A DNA stretch of 64,000 nucleotides from Isoetes taiwanensis (GCA_021234155.1 JAJEKV010000058.1:8926992-8990991); one strand, 5' to 3'; positions 37,277 to 49,675 are shown, numbered from the stretch's first letter. The notes: a model not told the origin generated them from the letters alone. A program made the numbers and translations.

Positions 37277-37689
37277 CATAACTACCATTGACATTAATTA
37301 ACACAACCATAAATTAAAATCCCCCTTAAACCCCCTTTGGTTTGGGTGCATATTCACACGGGGGTGACTCCGGGCAACGAGAGCTGTTGGATAGGCATAT
37401 TCACCCCTTAATCCTTAATCTACACCGTACGTAAAGTTCCTCGTTTGTGGGGTATGCAAGTACAAAATTTGCTATACTGTATAACAAGATTCGCAAAACA
37501 CTATAAGATTTCAAGCGGAATACTATATGGTGTTGATTTTGTACGTGCAAAATACAATTATGAGGGCTCTCGCTGCCCTACGTCACCCCCCGTGTGAATA
37601 TGCACCCAAACCAAAGGGGGTTTAAGGGGGATTTTAATTTAAATGTGTTGGACCCAATGGTTGTGTTAATTAATGTCAATGGTAGTTAT
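37276..37689. mobile_element. Fold-back MITE with long inverted arms (third copy)
   Basis: This copy was carried along by the 9.87 kb tandem duplication. It is nearly identical to 27403-27814, with changes confined mostly to C-runs in the right arm and flank. Confidence 0.75.
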
Positions 37690-38392
37690 GTGTTGGTTGT
37701 TAATGTCAATGGTTGTTATGTGTTGGGGGATTTAATTTTTATATGTTGGATGTTAATGGTTTAATGTTGGACATCCCCCCCCGTGTGGACAAAAAATGTT
37801 AACGTTGGACATCCCCCCCCCCCGGGTGTGACAAAAAATTTAGAATTCAAGAAAAAAAGTTTCATCACCTGTAGCTTTTGAATTTGATCACAATAAAACA
37901 AATAGAACATAAGTAAAAGTTACCATAAAGATAGAGCAGATTGATTCCATTATTCTGAAAGTCATAAAGTTTGCAACACCCATACACATTCAACTGGAAT
38001 TTAACAGCAGCCTTTGGCCTCCATGGATTCTTGTGGTGAGAAACCAAAGTGGGAAACTTTTCTGCTTGTTAGCACAAGGATCTAGAAGCCTTGGAATTTG
38101 CTTAATAACTGCCTCAAAATCTAAAAACGCATGGTAGCCATAAAACAATATCCAATAGCGCAATCCTGTATTAATCAGCTGGTAGGATGCGAAAGCCTAC
38201 CAAAACCGGCCGGAAAATTGCTGTTTTAGCATAGATAACTTAACCAAACATATCCATATCATACACTATCAAAAAGATCTTGGAGAGAGCTTTCCAACGC
38301 AATAAAAATCATCTCAAACAGAGCTCTGGATCAAAAGTTATGATAAGAAATGTGTTGCCGGCGGGGAAACTGCACTACATGCGCCCTTCAAG

Positions 38393-38590
38393 CCCCCATT
38401 ATGCACCACACACACAAAAAGAGGGCTTTTGTTGTGAGCCATTGGTTATGACCATTGGAAAAAAAAAAAAAAGGGCTAAAATCAATGGCCCTTCATGTGC
38501 CCATTATGCACCACTCGCACAAAAAAAGGGCTTTTGTTGTGAGCCATTGGTTGTTGACCATTGAAAAAAAAAAGGCTAAAATCAATACCT
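38393..38590. repeat. A-rich tandem duplication of about 110 bp (third copy)
   Basis: This is the counterpart of 28505-28715 in the second 9.87 kb unit, with a shorter A-tract in the first unit and 12 bp less in its left part. Confidence 0.65.
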
Positions 38591-38765
38591 CAGAAATGGT
38601 GCACTCTTGTACGCATTCGTACATCCATTTGAATACATCACGAAATCAGAGGAAAACCTTAGTGAAGAGCGTACAAAAACACAAAGAAAACCCTCTGTTA
38701 TTATGCTACATATTCATTTGTTACTGTATTTGTTTTTTTTTTTTTTTTTTTTGCCTTAGTAGAAT

Positions 38766-39029
38766 TTGAAAAGCAGTGACATTGCTCTTTGTATTATATA
38801 TGCTTGCTTCGTTGTAGTCCTTTGCGATAAGCAATTATCTCCTAGTGATGCACTTATACAAATAAGAGATAAAAAGAGTATTACTGCACGAGTAGCCTCG
38901 TCTCTTGATCCTTCAAATGTTGAAGCTTTTTCCACACTTCTTATGATTTTCATTGCAAGAATTGATATAAAAAAAAAAAAAATTCCCATACTAATTGATA
39001 GAATTGAAAAGTACCTCAAGATTAATTGA
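38766..39029 (+). CDS. Unidentified 87-codon frame
   Basis: This frame contains QLSPSDALIQIRDKKSI and FSTLLMIFIARIDI. It lies 400 bp upstream of the plus-strand LINE RT motif and might be part of the LINE polyprotein or an unrelated relic. The same DNA in copy B (about 28895-29155) does not keep it open from the same start. On the minus strand a 101-codon frame overlaps it. No family is recognised on either strand. Confidence 0.2.
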   Translation: MKSSDIALCIIYACFVVVLCDKQLSPSDALIQIRDKKSITARVASSLDPSNVEAFSTLLMIFIARIDIKKKKIPILIDRIEKYLKIN

Positions 39030-39289
39030 ACCGCTCCACAACTTTGCCTATGTCAAAGTAAAATCCATGCGACATACTGTCTCTCCACTGATACTAAGCA
39101 TCCATTACTTGTAGAGAAGAAGAATATTGTTGTTTGAAATGTTGAACTGATTAGACTCAAGAAAAATAGAGTCAATGGAGCCCACAGCTTTTAAATTGCT
39201 GCAAGACATAGAATTGTCTTTTCGTCTTCCGTAGCTTAGCTCAAAAGAACAATTCAAGTGCATCCCCCTATTTTTTATTTCTTTCCTTT

Positions 39290-40955
39290 TTGCCAGCAAG
39301 AAAAATGGGGCAAGTGCATCAGCATGAAAGGGATGCATTGGAATAGCCAACAAAACCCAAAGACTATTATATCACAAATACACTATTGTTGTCTCTACTC
39401 TATTCTTTTAAGTTTTAACATACGCAGATGACACAATTGTTTTCCTCGGGCATGGGAACAATAGCTTGGATAACTTTCTTGAGGCTATGGATAGATGTGG
39501 AAAGGTTTCGGGTGTTTGTTTCAACAGATCTAAATGTGCAATCATCCTATATATCCAGGAGATAGGGATTTCTGGTATCAATGTAATAGGAAAGTTTGTT
39601 TTGCATTAAAGATCCTAGGGGCCCCCTCGAGCTTTAAATAGCTCCATACATGGCTTATGGGACCCAATATTGACAAGAATGGAGAAAAAGCTCCACTCTA
39701 TCTCTTGCAAGTCGTGTTGAGGTTGCCAACACTATCGTAGCAAGCACTAATGTTTTTTTCCTCATTATATAGCTGATATGGCTTCATACAAGATGATTGA
39801 GTCGGCCATCGGGAAGTTTATTTGGCAAGGAGTTCATAAAATAGCTTGGTTAGATCTGATTAAGTCCAGAAACATGGGGACTTGGATGTAAAGACCTTTT
39901 ATCCAAGTACAAGCCTTGGCTGCAAAGATGATTTGGAGAGCTCTTTACTCATCTAAACCTTCACAGCCCTGAAACTGATTCAATATTAGATTGAAGAGTC
40001 ATATCCGGTTGGAAGTAAAACTATGAAGCATCTTCTTCCCCGACTGGCCTTTTTCAGCTCACCCCATGCTCTAATACTTCTTATATTCTAAGAAGAATGC
40101 TAAAGGCATGGAATCAAGCTACCCTCTGTTTTAGACCTCTAATAATTGATGCTAAATGTAAGGAAATAAACTTATTTTGGCACCCTGCCTTGGCTCCCCA
40201 AAATGTAGGTTGTCTTTCCCTACATCATCCACAAAATATATGCAGTGGCACCAGGCCGGTATTAATACTTTTGGGGATTTAAGAAATGATGATGATAATA
40301 GATGATTAACCTAGCAAGAGATCGAGCACAGAGCTAAAGATACAACTCTGGACAAGAAGATATTCCTAAAAGTACTGGATCTAGTATCCACCCATCAGGC
40401 TTCTTTTTAAAACCATTGAACTCAAAATAATAAAGACTGCTATGTTGTCAAGAAAATTTATGCTATTCTTATAGACCAGAAGCCATCTTGTGCTTGTGTG
40501 GCTTGTTCTTCATCAGAGCCTCAATGTCCAAAGGGCCAAATATATGGACATGGACTTTTCAATTAAATTGGGGGATTCAAATGATATCCTTGAATTCCTA
40601 AGTAGTGGATCAAGACTAGTCAATACACAGAGAACTCTTACTTCTTTGGATAATTTGGAAATAGAGGAATCTAGTCGCCATGGAAAGGAAAAGTCCAAAC
40701 TTGATTTGGATCAAATCCAAACTTTTGGCCCTTCTGCAAAATACTTCCACTGCCCATAAAGTTTTGAAAGGGACTAAATATGATAAGGCTTGGAATCGGG
40801 TTGGAAAATTCCAAAGCCTATATAATTTTTTTGTTTTGATCCTAACTAATGTTGATGGTTTGTTGCACAGAACAGCAGAGGAGGCTGAATATGATGGGAG
40901 CTCCTATCAAATGGCTGGGTAATGTTGAAGAGGAGAAAACATGCTCAAGGTTGAA
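39290..40955 (+). mobile_element. Plus-strand L1-type LINE 3' half (third copy)
   Basis: This copy of 29520-31185 was duplicated with the 9.87 kb unit. YADD is at about 39421. WHPALAPQNVG replaces WHPALAPENVG, and several small frame changes differ from the other copies. It is inactive. Confidence 0.8.
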
Positions 40956-41327
40956 ATAGAAGAACATCTCACTCTCCTTAAAAGTGAAATGATATAAACG
41001 GCAATAGAAAAGGGAAGCTAGGGTTCTCATGATGTTGGATTATACTTTCTTCAGTGTGGCAGAACTACTAGATGAAATGTTAAACATATTTGGCAGCTCG
41101 GTTGTGGCTGACTTAACCATTTAGGATCTCCCTGAAGCAAACTCATAGCTGGAGCAGATTGGAAATATGCTCAGGATGGTTGGATTCCATGCATGCACTG
41201 CTTGGGCTCGTTTGGACCTATAACCTTATAGCTGACTCAAGCAATTTTTCTCTGCTTAACTTCACTTATCTCTAAAATATAATCATGATATTTTATCTTA
41301 TATTACTTTCCTCCTATAAAGGAGAGA

Positions 41328-41531
41328 GAGATAGAGAGAGAGATGTATTTTTTACGTCGTAGCACAAGCCAGCATCCCTTTGGGATATACGACGCTCCCT
41401 CTTCAAGGAGCACCACCCCCTACAAGGATACCAGGGGCCAAAGGTCCTAGGATGCCAAGATCCTAGTGAGGTTCAAACACGAGACCTCAATGTGCTAGAC
41501 GAGTGGACTAACCACATGACAAACACGGGAA
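41328..41531 (-). mobile_element. tRNA-derived SINE with GA-rich tail (second copy)
   Basis: This is the same element as 31557-31765, carried by the tandem duplication. The B-box is unchanged. The region just upstream of the A-box differs slightly (ccacatgacaaacacggg). Confidence 0.7.
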
Positions 41532-42046
41532 AGAGGATTCCCTTGAGTGGAAACTGTCATCATTCTAATGTATCTCACCTAGTATAAATACAAAACAAAC
41601 CTTGCCTTCAAAAAAAAAAAAAACCCAGATGCAATATCTTCAATATGGACGTACCAACATATAAACTATATAGAGCATATAATTGACAATGATTGCAAAT
41701 AGGATTCCAGTTACACTAAACAAAAAAGATTATTTAACATAACTAACTACCAAGCAAATCTGAATGTCAAATGCACACAACAACCAGCTGAAATCTTGGG
41801 CAATTTACAAATTGCAGTGCATCTCCGTAGTAAGGAGTACATGGTCTAATGGTTCAAATGCATGACGCACCGAGATACTCCAATTTAAATACTTATGATA
41901 GAAAGTTGACTAAAACCTAATGGGAGAATGCTGGCATAATGAAATGATGCCAGAAACAACTACAAATCCATTTGGTTTGGGTCAACCGATGGATCATTGT
42001 GTTTATATTTATATCTGATTAATCTGATAGATCCGGCACTCTAATG

Positions 42047-45000
42047 TGTTGGATCGATAATAATCAAAGGAGTATTTTTGTTCGTAAGTTAATGCCGCTT
42101 TTTAGTCAAAGAATGAATAGTAATTGAGTCCATAATGATTTGAACAATGCAATGCTACAAAGACTTTTATATATGGTTATGATAAATAGTCTATATAATA
42201 ATCATGTTATTCCTCTAGAGAAAATTATATGACTATGATATTGTAATGTGATTTGAACAAGGTTATAGTCTGGATTCAAATGAGTTATATATGACAAATA
42301 GTTGTATATAAATTTTCTTCATCCTGCATCGAGCGGGGCAATAATGACCGTTGGGAGCTTCATTGTTAAATGCAGGAGGTGCTGGTTTCCAAGTATGGAA
42401 AGAGAAGGTTGAAGAAGTCTTGAGAGTTGAAGGATTATGGGATTTTGTTGAAGAACAAGGCCCAACTATACAAGTAACTAGTAGAGGAAGAAGTTATGCA
42501 ATTGTTGTTGCATCAGGTTCAAACACTAGTCCAACAACTAGAGAAGTGAGTACAACCGACGAAATGGAGGATCTAGTTCCTTGGAGGTGAGCAGTCCAAA
42601 GAATGGATGCCGAAAAGTAAGGTCGTGGAACCGGAAGCAAAAGCAAAGAATAAAAAGCAAGATAAGTTCTAGTACCTTGCTAAAGATGAGAGGCATGTCT
42701 CCGGCGGAGATATGGACCTATATGGTGCGCATATATCAAGTCATTGGACAAGGAGCTCGAGAAATTGAGGTTCAAAGTGATAAAGATGATGTGAAAGATG
42801 TTTTTGAAAAGATTGATAACATTATTGCAGATATGGAAGTAGCTCGAGTTCCCATATCAAAGTAGTTTCAGACAAATTCCATTGCCAAAGGTATTTTCAA
42901 AACATAAATAGCTTGCCACATTAGTTAGAAATGTAGCTAAGAGCTGAGAGGAGGCTGAAAAAATGATAAAAATAGAACTAGAGCAGCATGAAGTAATAAA
43001 TGATGATGAAGAACAAAGTAAAATTCTATTCACCTCGAGTGGAAAAGATAAAATTGGTCCATGTTTTATTTGTGATACCTATGGGCATCTTAAAGCAAAT
43101 TGTCCAAAACTGAACAAAGGGAACAAATGCTTTGATTGCGAAGGTTTTGGGCATATGGCAAACAATTGTCCTAGTCCTAAGGACAACAAAGGTGGTTTCA
43201 AGTCTAATGCTGGCAGAGGGAAGACTTTTAATGGCAAGGGAGGAACTCGAGGTGGCAGAAGTTATAACACAAAGGGCAGAGGCAAATCTACAACAGTAAA
43301 CTTGGCTGCTGAAAAAATAGAAGAGGAGGAGGAAATTCAAGATGAAGATGCTGAGGTAAAATGTTCTAAAGCATTATCTATTAGTTATGATTGCAAACTA
43401 AGAAATGATGACCTCTATGTGTTAGATAGTGGAGCTGAGAGAAGCGTGATCAAATCACCCTCTAAGCTAAAAGGAAAAATCTGCAAGAACTCTAATTTTG
43501 TTCAGATGGGAGATGGCAACTTGCAGAAAGTGGAGCATGCTAGATTATTAGAGTTATTTGACCTAGAAGGAAAACCAATAATTCTTGAAAATGTACTTTG
43601 TGGTAAAGAATTTAATTTCGGTTGCTCAACTAATGGATCTTGTGCACTTTGAAAAACACTACTATAAAGTGTTAATGGATAATAATGAAATTAAATTCTT
43701 GGCTAAACGTGTTGGGAAACTTTATGGTTTCAAAAATAATGACTTGAATGCTATAAATGAAGTAACAATACCAAGTTTAAAGTTATGGCATGAAAGATTA
43801 GGCCATATCATATAAACAATCTAAAGTATATGCTAAAAATAGGGCAGATCAATGCAACAGATGAGGAAGATAGAAGTTTTGTATGTGCCGGGTGTTTGAA
43901 AGGAAAACATTGTAGGATACCATTTCCAAAGAAAGGAAAAAGGACAAAGGAGATAAATGAATTAGTCCACAGTGATTTGTGTGGTCCCTTAAATATCAAG
44001 AGCATTCATGGAAAAATATACTTTATTACTTTTACTCAGGAAAACAAAGTGTTACACACTGAAACATAAAGATTATGCTTTTGAAGCATTCAAAGCATAT
44101 CAAGCTGAGGTCGAAAGGCAAACAGGTAAGAAACTTAAATGTCTTAGGATTGACAGAGGAGGAGAGTTTGTACCTGGCAGATTCAACAATTATTGTCTTT
44201 TAAATGGGATAAGAAAGCAGCTTACTTGCTCACCCACATCTCAATAAAACGGAGTCTCAGAAAGGAAGAACAGTCCATACTCAACTCCTGGCGATTAATG
44301 TTGAAGCACACAAGTTTACCAAATTTCCTATGGAGGAAGCAGTCCAAACTGCTGTGGAAATTCAAAACAAGCTACCATCAAGAAGCACGAATGGGAAGGC
44401 ACCTGATGAACTATGGTATTGCTCAAAACCTGATTTTCAAAAATATAAAGCATATGGATGCTTGAGTTTTGTTCATGTTCCTGAAGAAACTAGGCTAAAA
44501 TTAGATGACAGATCCTTGAATATTATTTAATAGGATATGTACAATTTGTAGAAACCAGACTCTACAAGGAAAGGGATTGTAAAAAGCAAAAAAAGTTAAT
44601 GCATGGCTCAAGCAAAAGGAAAGGATCGGGGGGATTCATATAACATGTATTGATGATGATAGTGATGAGATTCAAACAAAATCTGATACAAGGAACACAA
44701 TCCAAGAAGACATACTTGTAGATGGAGCTATAGAAAATGATTTCTTGAAGGAACCAGATGATTACAATGTAATTGAAAATCCTCCAAAAAGGAGAACCAG
44801 AAAAACTGAAACAGAGAAGTTGTTGGAAGGAAATATAATTGATTTTGAAAAATATGGGAGACAAAAGGAAGGAAAAAGTTCGAAACTGCAGAATGAGATG
44901 GATAAGGAAGCTGAAATTAATAATATCATGGCTATACTTGAACCATACGTGCCTGCAAGTTTTGAGGAGGCTATGAATTCAAAGGATGCAAAATACTGGA

Positions 45001-46145
45001 AAAATGCAATGGAAGAAGAAATTGTGTCATTTAAAAGAACAGAACTTTTTGAACTTGTTGAGAGACCACAAGGAAAAAACATTGTTGGTAGCAAATGGAT
45101 CTACAAGTTGAAACCTGACTTTGATGGAAAATCACACATTTATAAGGCCAGATTGGTTGCTAGACGTTACTCACAAAAGAAAGGGATAGACTATGATGAA
45201 ACATTCTCTCCTATTATCAAATTAATCAGTGTCAGAATTCTCTTGGCTTATGCAAATGCAAACAAGTTAGAAATTCATCACATGGATGTCAACACTGCCT
45301 TTCTAAATGCCAAATTAGATGAAGAAATATTCATGAGGCAGGCTCTTGGATATGAACAGGGATAGAACAAAGTATGGAAATTGAAAAGAGCAGTATATGG
45401 TTCAAAACAATCACCTCGTCAATGGTATGCTTGCATGGATAGTTTTCTGGAAGAAAATGGTTTTGGAAAATTGGATGGTGATGGAAACATATATGTCAAG
45501 AAAGACAAAATCAATTTTTGTTATATTGCGTTATATGTTGATGATTGCATCATGGTAACAAATGGGACAGAATATTTGAGTGAATGCAAAAGAATTCTCA
45601 GAGCAAGGTTCAAAATGACTGATTTGGGAGAACTTAAAAGGTTTCGGGGAATTGAAGTCACAAGGGACAAGAAAAATAAAAGCATGGTGCTCACACAAAC
45701 TCGAAACATACAAGGTATTCTCAACAGTTTGGAATGATGAACCAGAAGCCACCGATTCTCCTTTAGTTCCAGGGCATAAATTATCTGCAAACATGTCACC
45801 AAGAACAGAAGAAGAAATTGCAGAAATGGAAAATACACCCTACAGTGAATAAATAGGTTCTTTCTTATATGTCACAAATTGTACACCACCGCATTATTGC
45901 ATTTTCAAGAAGTTTGCTTAGTAGATATGTGAACAATCCAGGAAAGCTTCATTGGATTGCAGCCAAACAAATTCTGAGATATTTGAAGGGGACTCGAGGA
46001 CAAGGCAATGATTTAAAACTGAAAGCCTATTGTGATGTAGATTGGGCTTCAGATTTGGATCAAAGAAAATCCACCTCTGGGTTCACCTTGATGCTAGGAG
46101 GAGGTTCAGTAAGTTGGAAATCCAAGAAACAATCAAAACCAAATA
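42047..46145 (+). mobile_element. Ty1/Copia LTR retroelement, broken (second copy)
   Basis: This duplicate of 32282-36371 was produced by the 9.87 kb tandem duplication rather than by a new insertion, since the flanks and the CACTA insertion point are shared. The LTR is at about 42047-42321. The same gag, zinc-knuckle, protease, integrase, RT and RNase H order follows. It is slightly more damaged than the first copy, with roughly eight interruptions. The two copies are nearly identical, so the duplication is young or an assembly effect. Confidence 0.9.
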
Positions 46146-46960
46146 TCTCTACAAGAAAAAGGTACCTATAGTGTCTAAAAGTAACGTCAAAATTTTTGAC
46201 ACAGGTAAACTCCGTCAAACCCCAATTATTGTCACAATCTTGACGCAATACTTGTCGTGATCATTTGTCACAAATATGCCACAATAGCGTCAGCAGTTGT
46301 TGTGGCTTCAATTTTGTGTCATAATATTGATGCAAAGTCAAATTCCAGCTACATCGTAATCTAGAAGATGTCAAACTTGTGACAATATCTTTACAACAAT
46401 TGTGACAAATAAACAAAACCTATAGGTATAATGTTGCATCAACATTGTGGCAAGCTAGTGACAAAATAGTAGCTATAATCCATCCACTATAAAAACAACC
46501 AATAAGAAACTTTGAGTGACAAAATAGTAGCTATAATCCATCCACTATAAAAACAACCAATAAGAAACTTTGTGACCCGTTTTGTGTCTAAAGAATAGCT
46601 AGCGTTGTAACCACATTGGGATAGATAAATAAGCCTCTATTTACAACATTGCATTAAACACTATGGTAAGGTAGTAACAACATGATAACTATATTCTATC
46701 CACTATAAAACATTTATTAACAACTTGTATGACAAGTAGATAGCTAATTTTGGACACTTGTACAATATATTTTGTGTTAAAAGAATAAGCATCTAGGCTT
46801 TTTTTTTGCTTTGATAATAACTAGTTTAATTTCCCAAATTATATAACAAAAGATTAAAGTGATAAATTTGCATTTATCAACAAATTAATTTCCAATGTAA
46901 GAAATGATCCGAAAGAGTATTACTGTCAATAAAATAACCAGCACAAGCAATTCAATGCTC

Positions 46961-47210
46961 TCAATTTGTTGGCTCATCCCCATAATCTTCTTCACTTGGA
47001 TTGCCTTCATGACCTTTATTGTCTTCTTGTTGTCCTATTAATTATATTTGTGAAGCATATTGTCAAAACTTTTGTAAATAAGTATTAAAAATAAAGCTTT
47101 CTCCTCTTACTTCCCTGCAACTTGCAACTGCAATACGTCTTCATAGCATCTGATGCTTTCTGCTCAAATTCTTTACCTGCATCATCTCTTAGCAGCTCAC
47201 CTTTGAAAAA
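46961..47210 (-). CDS. Last two exons of a CACTA minus-strand gene
   Basis: Reading leftwards, an exon from about 47210 to 47111 encodes GELLRDDAGKEFEQKASDAM and onward to CKLQG. A GTAAG donor (complement of 47106-47110) and an AG acceptor at 47036-47035 then join in phase to 47034-46961, which encodes QQEDNKGHEGNPSEEDYGDE and stops at TGA. The strongly acidic end and the position near the terminus suit the accessory DNA-binding (TNPA-like) gene of CACTA elements. I recognise no domain, so the name is inference. The spliced reading is well supported by phase. Confidence 0.5.
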
Positions 47211-47343
47211 GCATACCTAATTTAAGATTTTGTCAGCATCAGTTTTTAAGATATTGTAATAGAATAGTTCTGAACGAAAAAAGATAAAGAAGGCTCCCAA
47301 ATTAACTTCCAAATAAATAGCAGAGAAGTGAAAATCCAGAAAT

Positions 47344-48370
47344 TTATGCAGGCAAGCTTAGCACAGGAGTGGGTGATATGGCTGGCAAAAGAAAAAATAT
47401 CGGAGTTTCTTGGTATAAATGCAAAGCTTTAAGAAGAGTTTGCTGCAGCAAAACAGTTATCAGATAAGCTGATATTAGAAAAAGAAGAATTGGGGCTTCA
47501 TCTTGTTCAATGTAGACATAACAAATCTGGAACAAAAGCTAGCACAATTGGAAGTACTCAGACTGTGTCAACAGATAAAATTCGATTTTCTGACGAGCTT
47601 TTGATTTTAAAAGAAAATCTGCAGAATGCAATGAATGACAATGGAAGACTGGTCGCTGAGATGAAACCGTCCGATCACAATGTCTTCATCTAGATAGAGA
47701 ACTTAAAGCAAGCAAGCAAGAGATGTTGAATGTGCAGAATAGCTGTGAGGAAAAAATAAATACCTTGGAAGAGCAGAAGTCAAACTCGGGATCCTTGTGC
47801 AGAAGTTTCAGCGACTAAGTTATTGGAAGAGTCAGTGGACTGACGTCGTTTCAATGACCTGCATATGTATCAGAAGATGAAAAAGACAGTCAAGATCTTC
47901 GCTGTTAAGCAAAGATAAACCAAAGATTACTGAACTACAAAAGATAACCTAGGTATTAGACATGTCTGATCTAGTTATTACAACATTTTGTTAATGAAAA
48001 AATAGAAGGAAACTATATTGTTACTCGTCTAAAAAGAGAAATAAGAAAGTTGCTGGCTTTGTTGTACAGAATTAAAAATCATTTTTTTTGTACAGATCTA
48101 AATATTGGAAGGGAGTTATGGCAAAAAAGGGCGCTACAGGTTGTTTTGGTTATTTGAAGAATCACAAGAAGTGCAGAAAAATAAAGAGCGGTTTATTTGA
48201 GAAGGATTTAAGGGAAGATCCTTGCTGGATGCTAAGAAATTTAGAGGCCAGAAGATGGAAGCCACAATTGGAAGCTATTGACCAAGTTCAAAAGCAAATA
48301 AGTGAGAAAAGATGGACAACATGATAGCTTCTGAAAAGAACAAGGAAGAAAATCTGGGAAATATATTGGC
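47344..48370 (+). pseudogene. Coiled-coil gene fragment inside the CACTA element
   Basis: Plus-strand frames with heptad-like composition occur in order: EEFAAAKQLSDKLILEKEEL and DELLILKENLQNAMNDNGRL (within 47430-47693), KASKQEMLNVQNSCEEKINT (from about 47705), and a lysine- and glutamate-rich stretch near 48240-48370. Stops and frame changes break them up. The pieces resemble the long coiled-coil stalks of plant kinesins or similar proteins, but no motor or other diagnostic domain is present. Lying inside a CACTA body, they look like a captured host gene fragment. Confidence 0.4.
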
Positions 48371-48385
48371 TTTTAAGATTTGATC

Positions 48386-48604
48386 TCACCTCTTCTTCTC
48401 AAAGTTCTTCTCCTTTTCTTGCAAATATGAATCATTTCCTTCGTGAGTTCTTCTTCGTACCCTGTTCTCCAATTCCGACATTAAGGCACATAAAATATCT
48501 TGTGGTACGTTTGCAATGAAGCTCGAAACCCTTTCTTCGTTGGACTCCTCCCTTGAAAGAACTTTGCCTTTGCCTTTGTCATTCCCAGATGCGCTTGGAG
48601 CCAC
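48386..48604 (-). CDS. Possible first exon of the CACTA minus-strand gene
   Basis: A 72-codon frame starts MAPSASGNDKGKGKVLSREE and continues with an acidic helical stretch (NVPQDILCALMSELENRV) and a lysine-rich end. It points the same way as the exons at 46961-47210 and faces the palindrome array and the divergent plus-strand gene. It may be the 5' exon of that gene, with an intron of over 1 kb holding the coiled-coil fragment. No domain is recognised. Confidence 0.35.
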   Translation of the reverse strand: MAPSASGNDKGKGKVLSREESNEERVSSFIANVPQDILCALMSELENRVRRRTHEGNDSYLQEKEKNFEKKR

Positions 48605-48899
48605 TAAACGGCAAAAAGAAAATGGAGAACGTTGGCAAAAAATTAAAAGCCGTAATAAATGAACAAATGCTAAGAATAGAAACTTTTGAGGAACGAGAAC
48701 TTACTGCTCTGTTGTTGTTTGACGAATGCAGAATCAATTCGGCTGCATATAAACCTGAGATCAAAACCTCTCGAACTGGCTGCATATAAACGTTGGCGGG
48801 AGTGATGGCAAGATTGAGATCAATTGCGCGCTAACAATAAGCACGATCCATCTGGCGGCAAAACATTCCCACCCAAATCGTTCCGATTAGGTTAATTGC

Positions 48900-49290
48900 T
48901 TTCTCTGTTTTAACAAACGTTGCCTTTAGACGTAATTTAGATGGCCCCTTTTTTGTTATAATAATCTAGATCACTCTTTTTGGTGCATCCCTTTTAACGT
49001 TGCCTTTAGTTTAATAATTTAGATGGCCTATAATAATCTAGATCACTCTTTTTGTTGCATCCCTTTTAATTTGGATCACCCCTTTTGTTTTAGTAAAAGT
49101 GCATCCTTTTTCATTAATAATTTAGATCACCTTTTTTTTAGTGAAGGTCCATTGATAAAACATTTTATTATCGTAGATGGCGTAAGAAAGGTAAGTGTGC
49201 CAAGCACTACTTCAATTCGAAGGCAAATAATTTAGATGGCCCTTTAATAATTTGGATGACCGCCTTCGTTTTAGTAAAGGTGCATAAAAC
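48900..49290. repeat. Degenerate tandem repeats in the CACTA body
   Basis: Variants of 'aataatttagatggcc' and 'ataatctagatcactctttttgttgcatcc' recur about five times at irregular spacing of roughly 50-70 bp. Two further phrases, 'aagtaagtgtaccaaacact' and 'taggtgcaatgttg', also recur at 49180-49400. I see no coding capacity. They may be subterminal-type binding repeats or a decayed satellite-like array. Confidence 0.5.
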
Positions 49291-49428
49291 ATCTTATATC
49301 GATTGCTAAAAGTAAGTGTACCAAACACTATTTCCAATTAGGTGCAATGTTGAATCTAGACATGGGATATAAGTATATATACTTAGGTGCAATGTTGTTC
49401 TCGTTATGGGATATAAGGATAAGGGGTA

Positions 49429-49675
49429 GATAACGCCCTGGTCAGAGGGCGTTATGGGAATAAAATTCAAGGGCAATATGGCCATGGCCATATTGCCCGA
49501 GAATTTTATTCCCATTAACGCCCGAGGGCCAGGGCGTTATCTTCCTTAACACCCTGCTCCGAGGGTGTTATGAGCCTTCGTGATAACGCCCTAGGGCGTT
49601 ATGAGCCTTTGTGATAACGCCCTAGGGCATTATGACTGTTTTAGCCATAAAAACCCAAGGAGCAGGGTGTTAAGG
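49429..49675. repeat. Palindrome array between divergent CACTA genes
   Basis: A large imperfect palindrome spans 49429-49541, centred on ggccatggcc at 49480-49489. Its arms carry gataacgccctgg, gggaataaaatt and gggcaatatggcc against their complements. Adjacent to it, 'ccttaacaccctgctcc' (49544-49560) pairs exactly with 'ggagcagggtgttaagg' (49659-49675). That outer pair encloses a perfect 20-bp palindrome ataacgccctagggcgttat (49583-49602) and a near repeat of it. The AACGCCC core recurs at least six times. The array lies between a leftward and a rightward gene and may be a shared control region. Confidence 0.8.

Larger units (their letters stand above)
37003..46772. repeat. 9.87 kb tandem unit, second copy
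   Basis: This repeats 27131-37002 with very high identity. Visible differences are a loss of about 95 bp near 39062 (the segment at about 29199-29294 is absent), several homopolymer and G/C-run changes, and scattered differences at CAG, CTG and CG sites. After 46772 the sequence runs on uniquely into the body of the CACTA element, whereas the first copy is cut off at this point. Confidence 0.9.
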
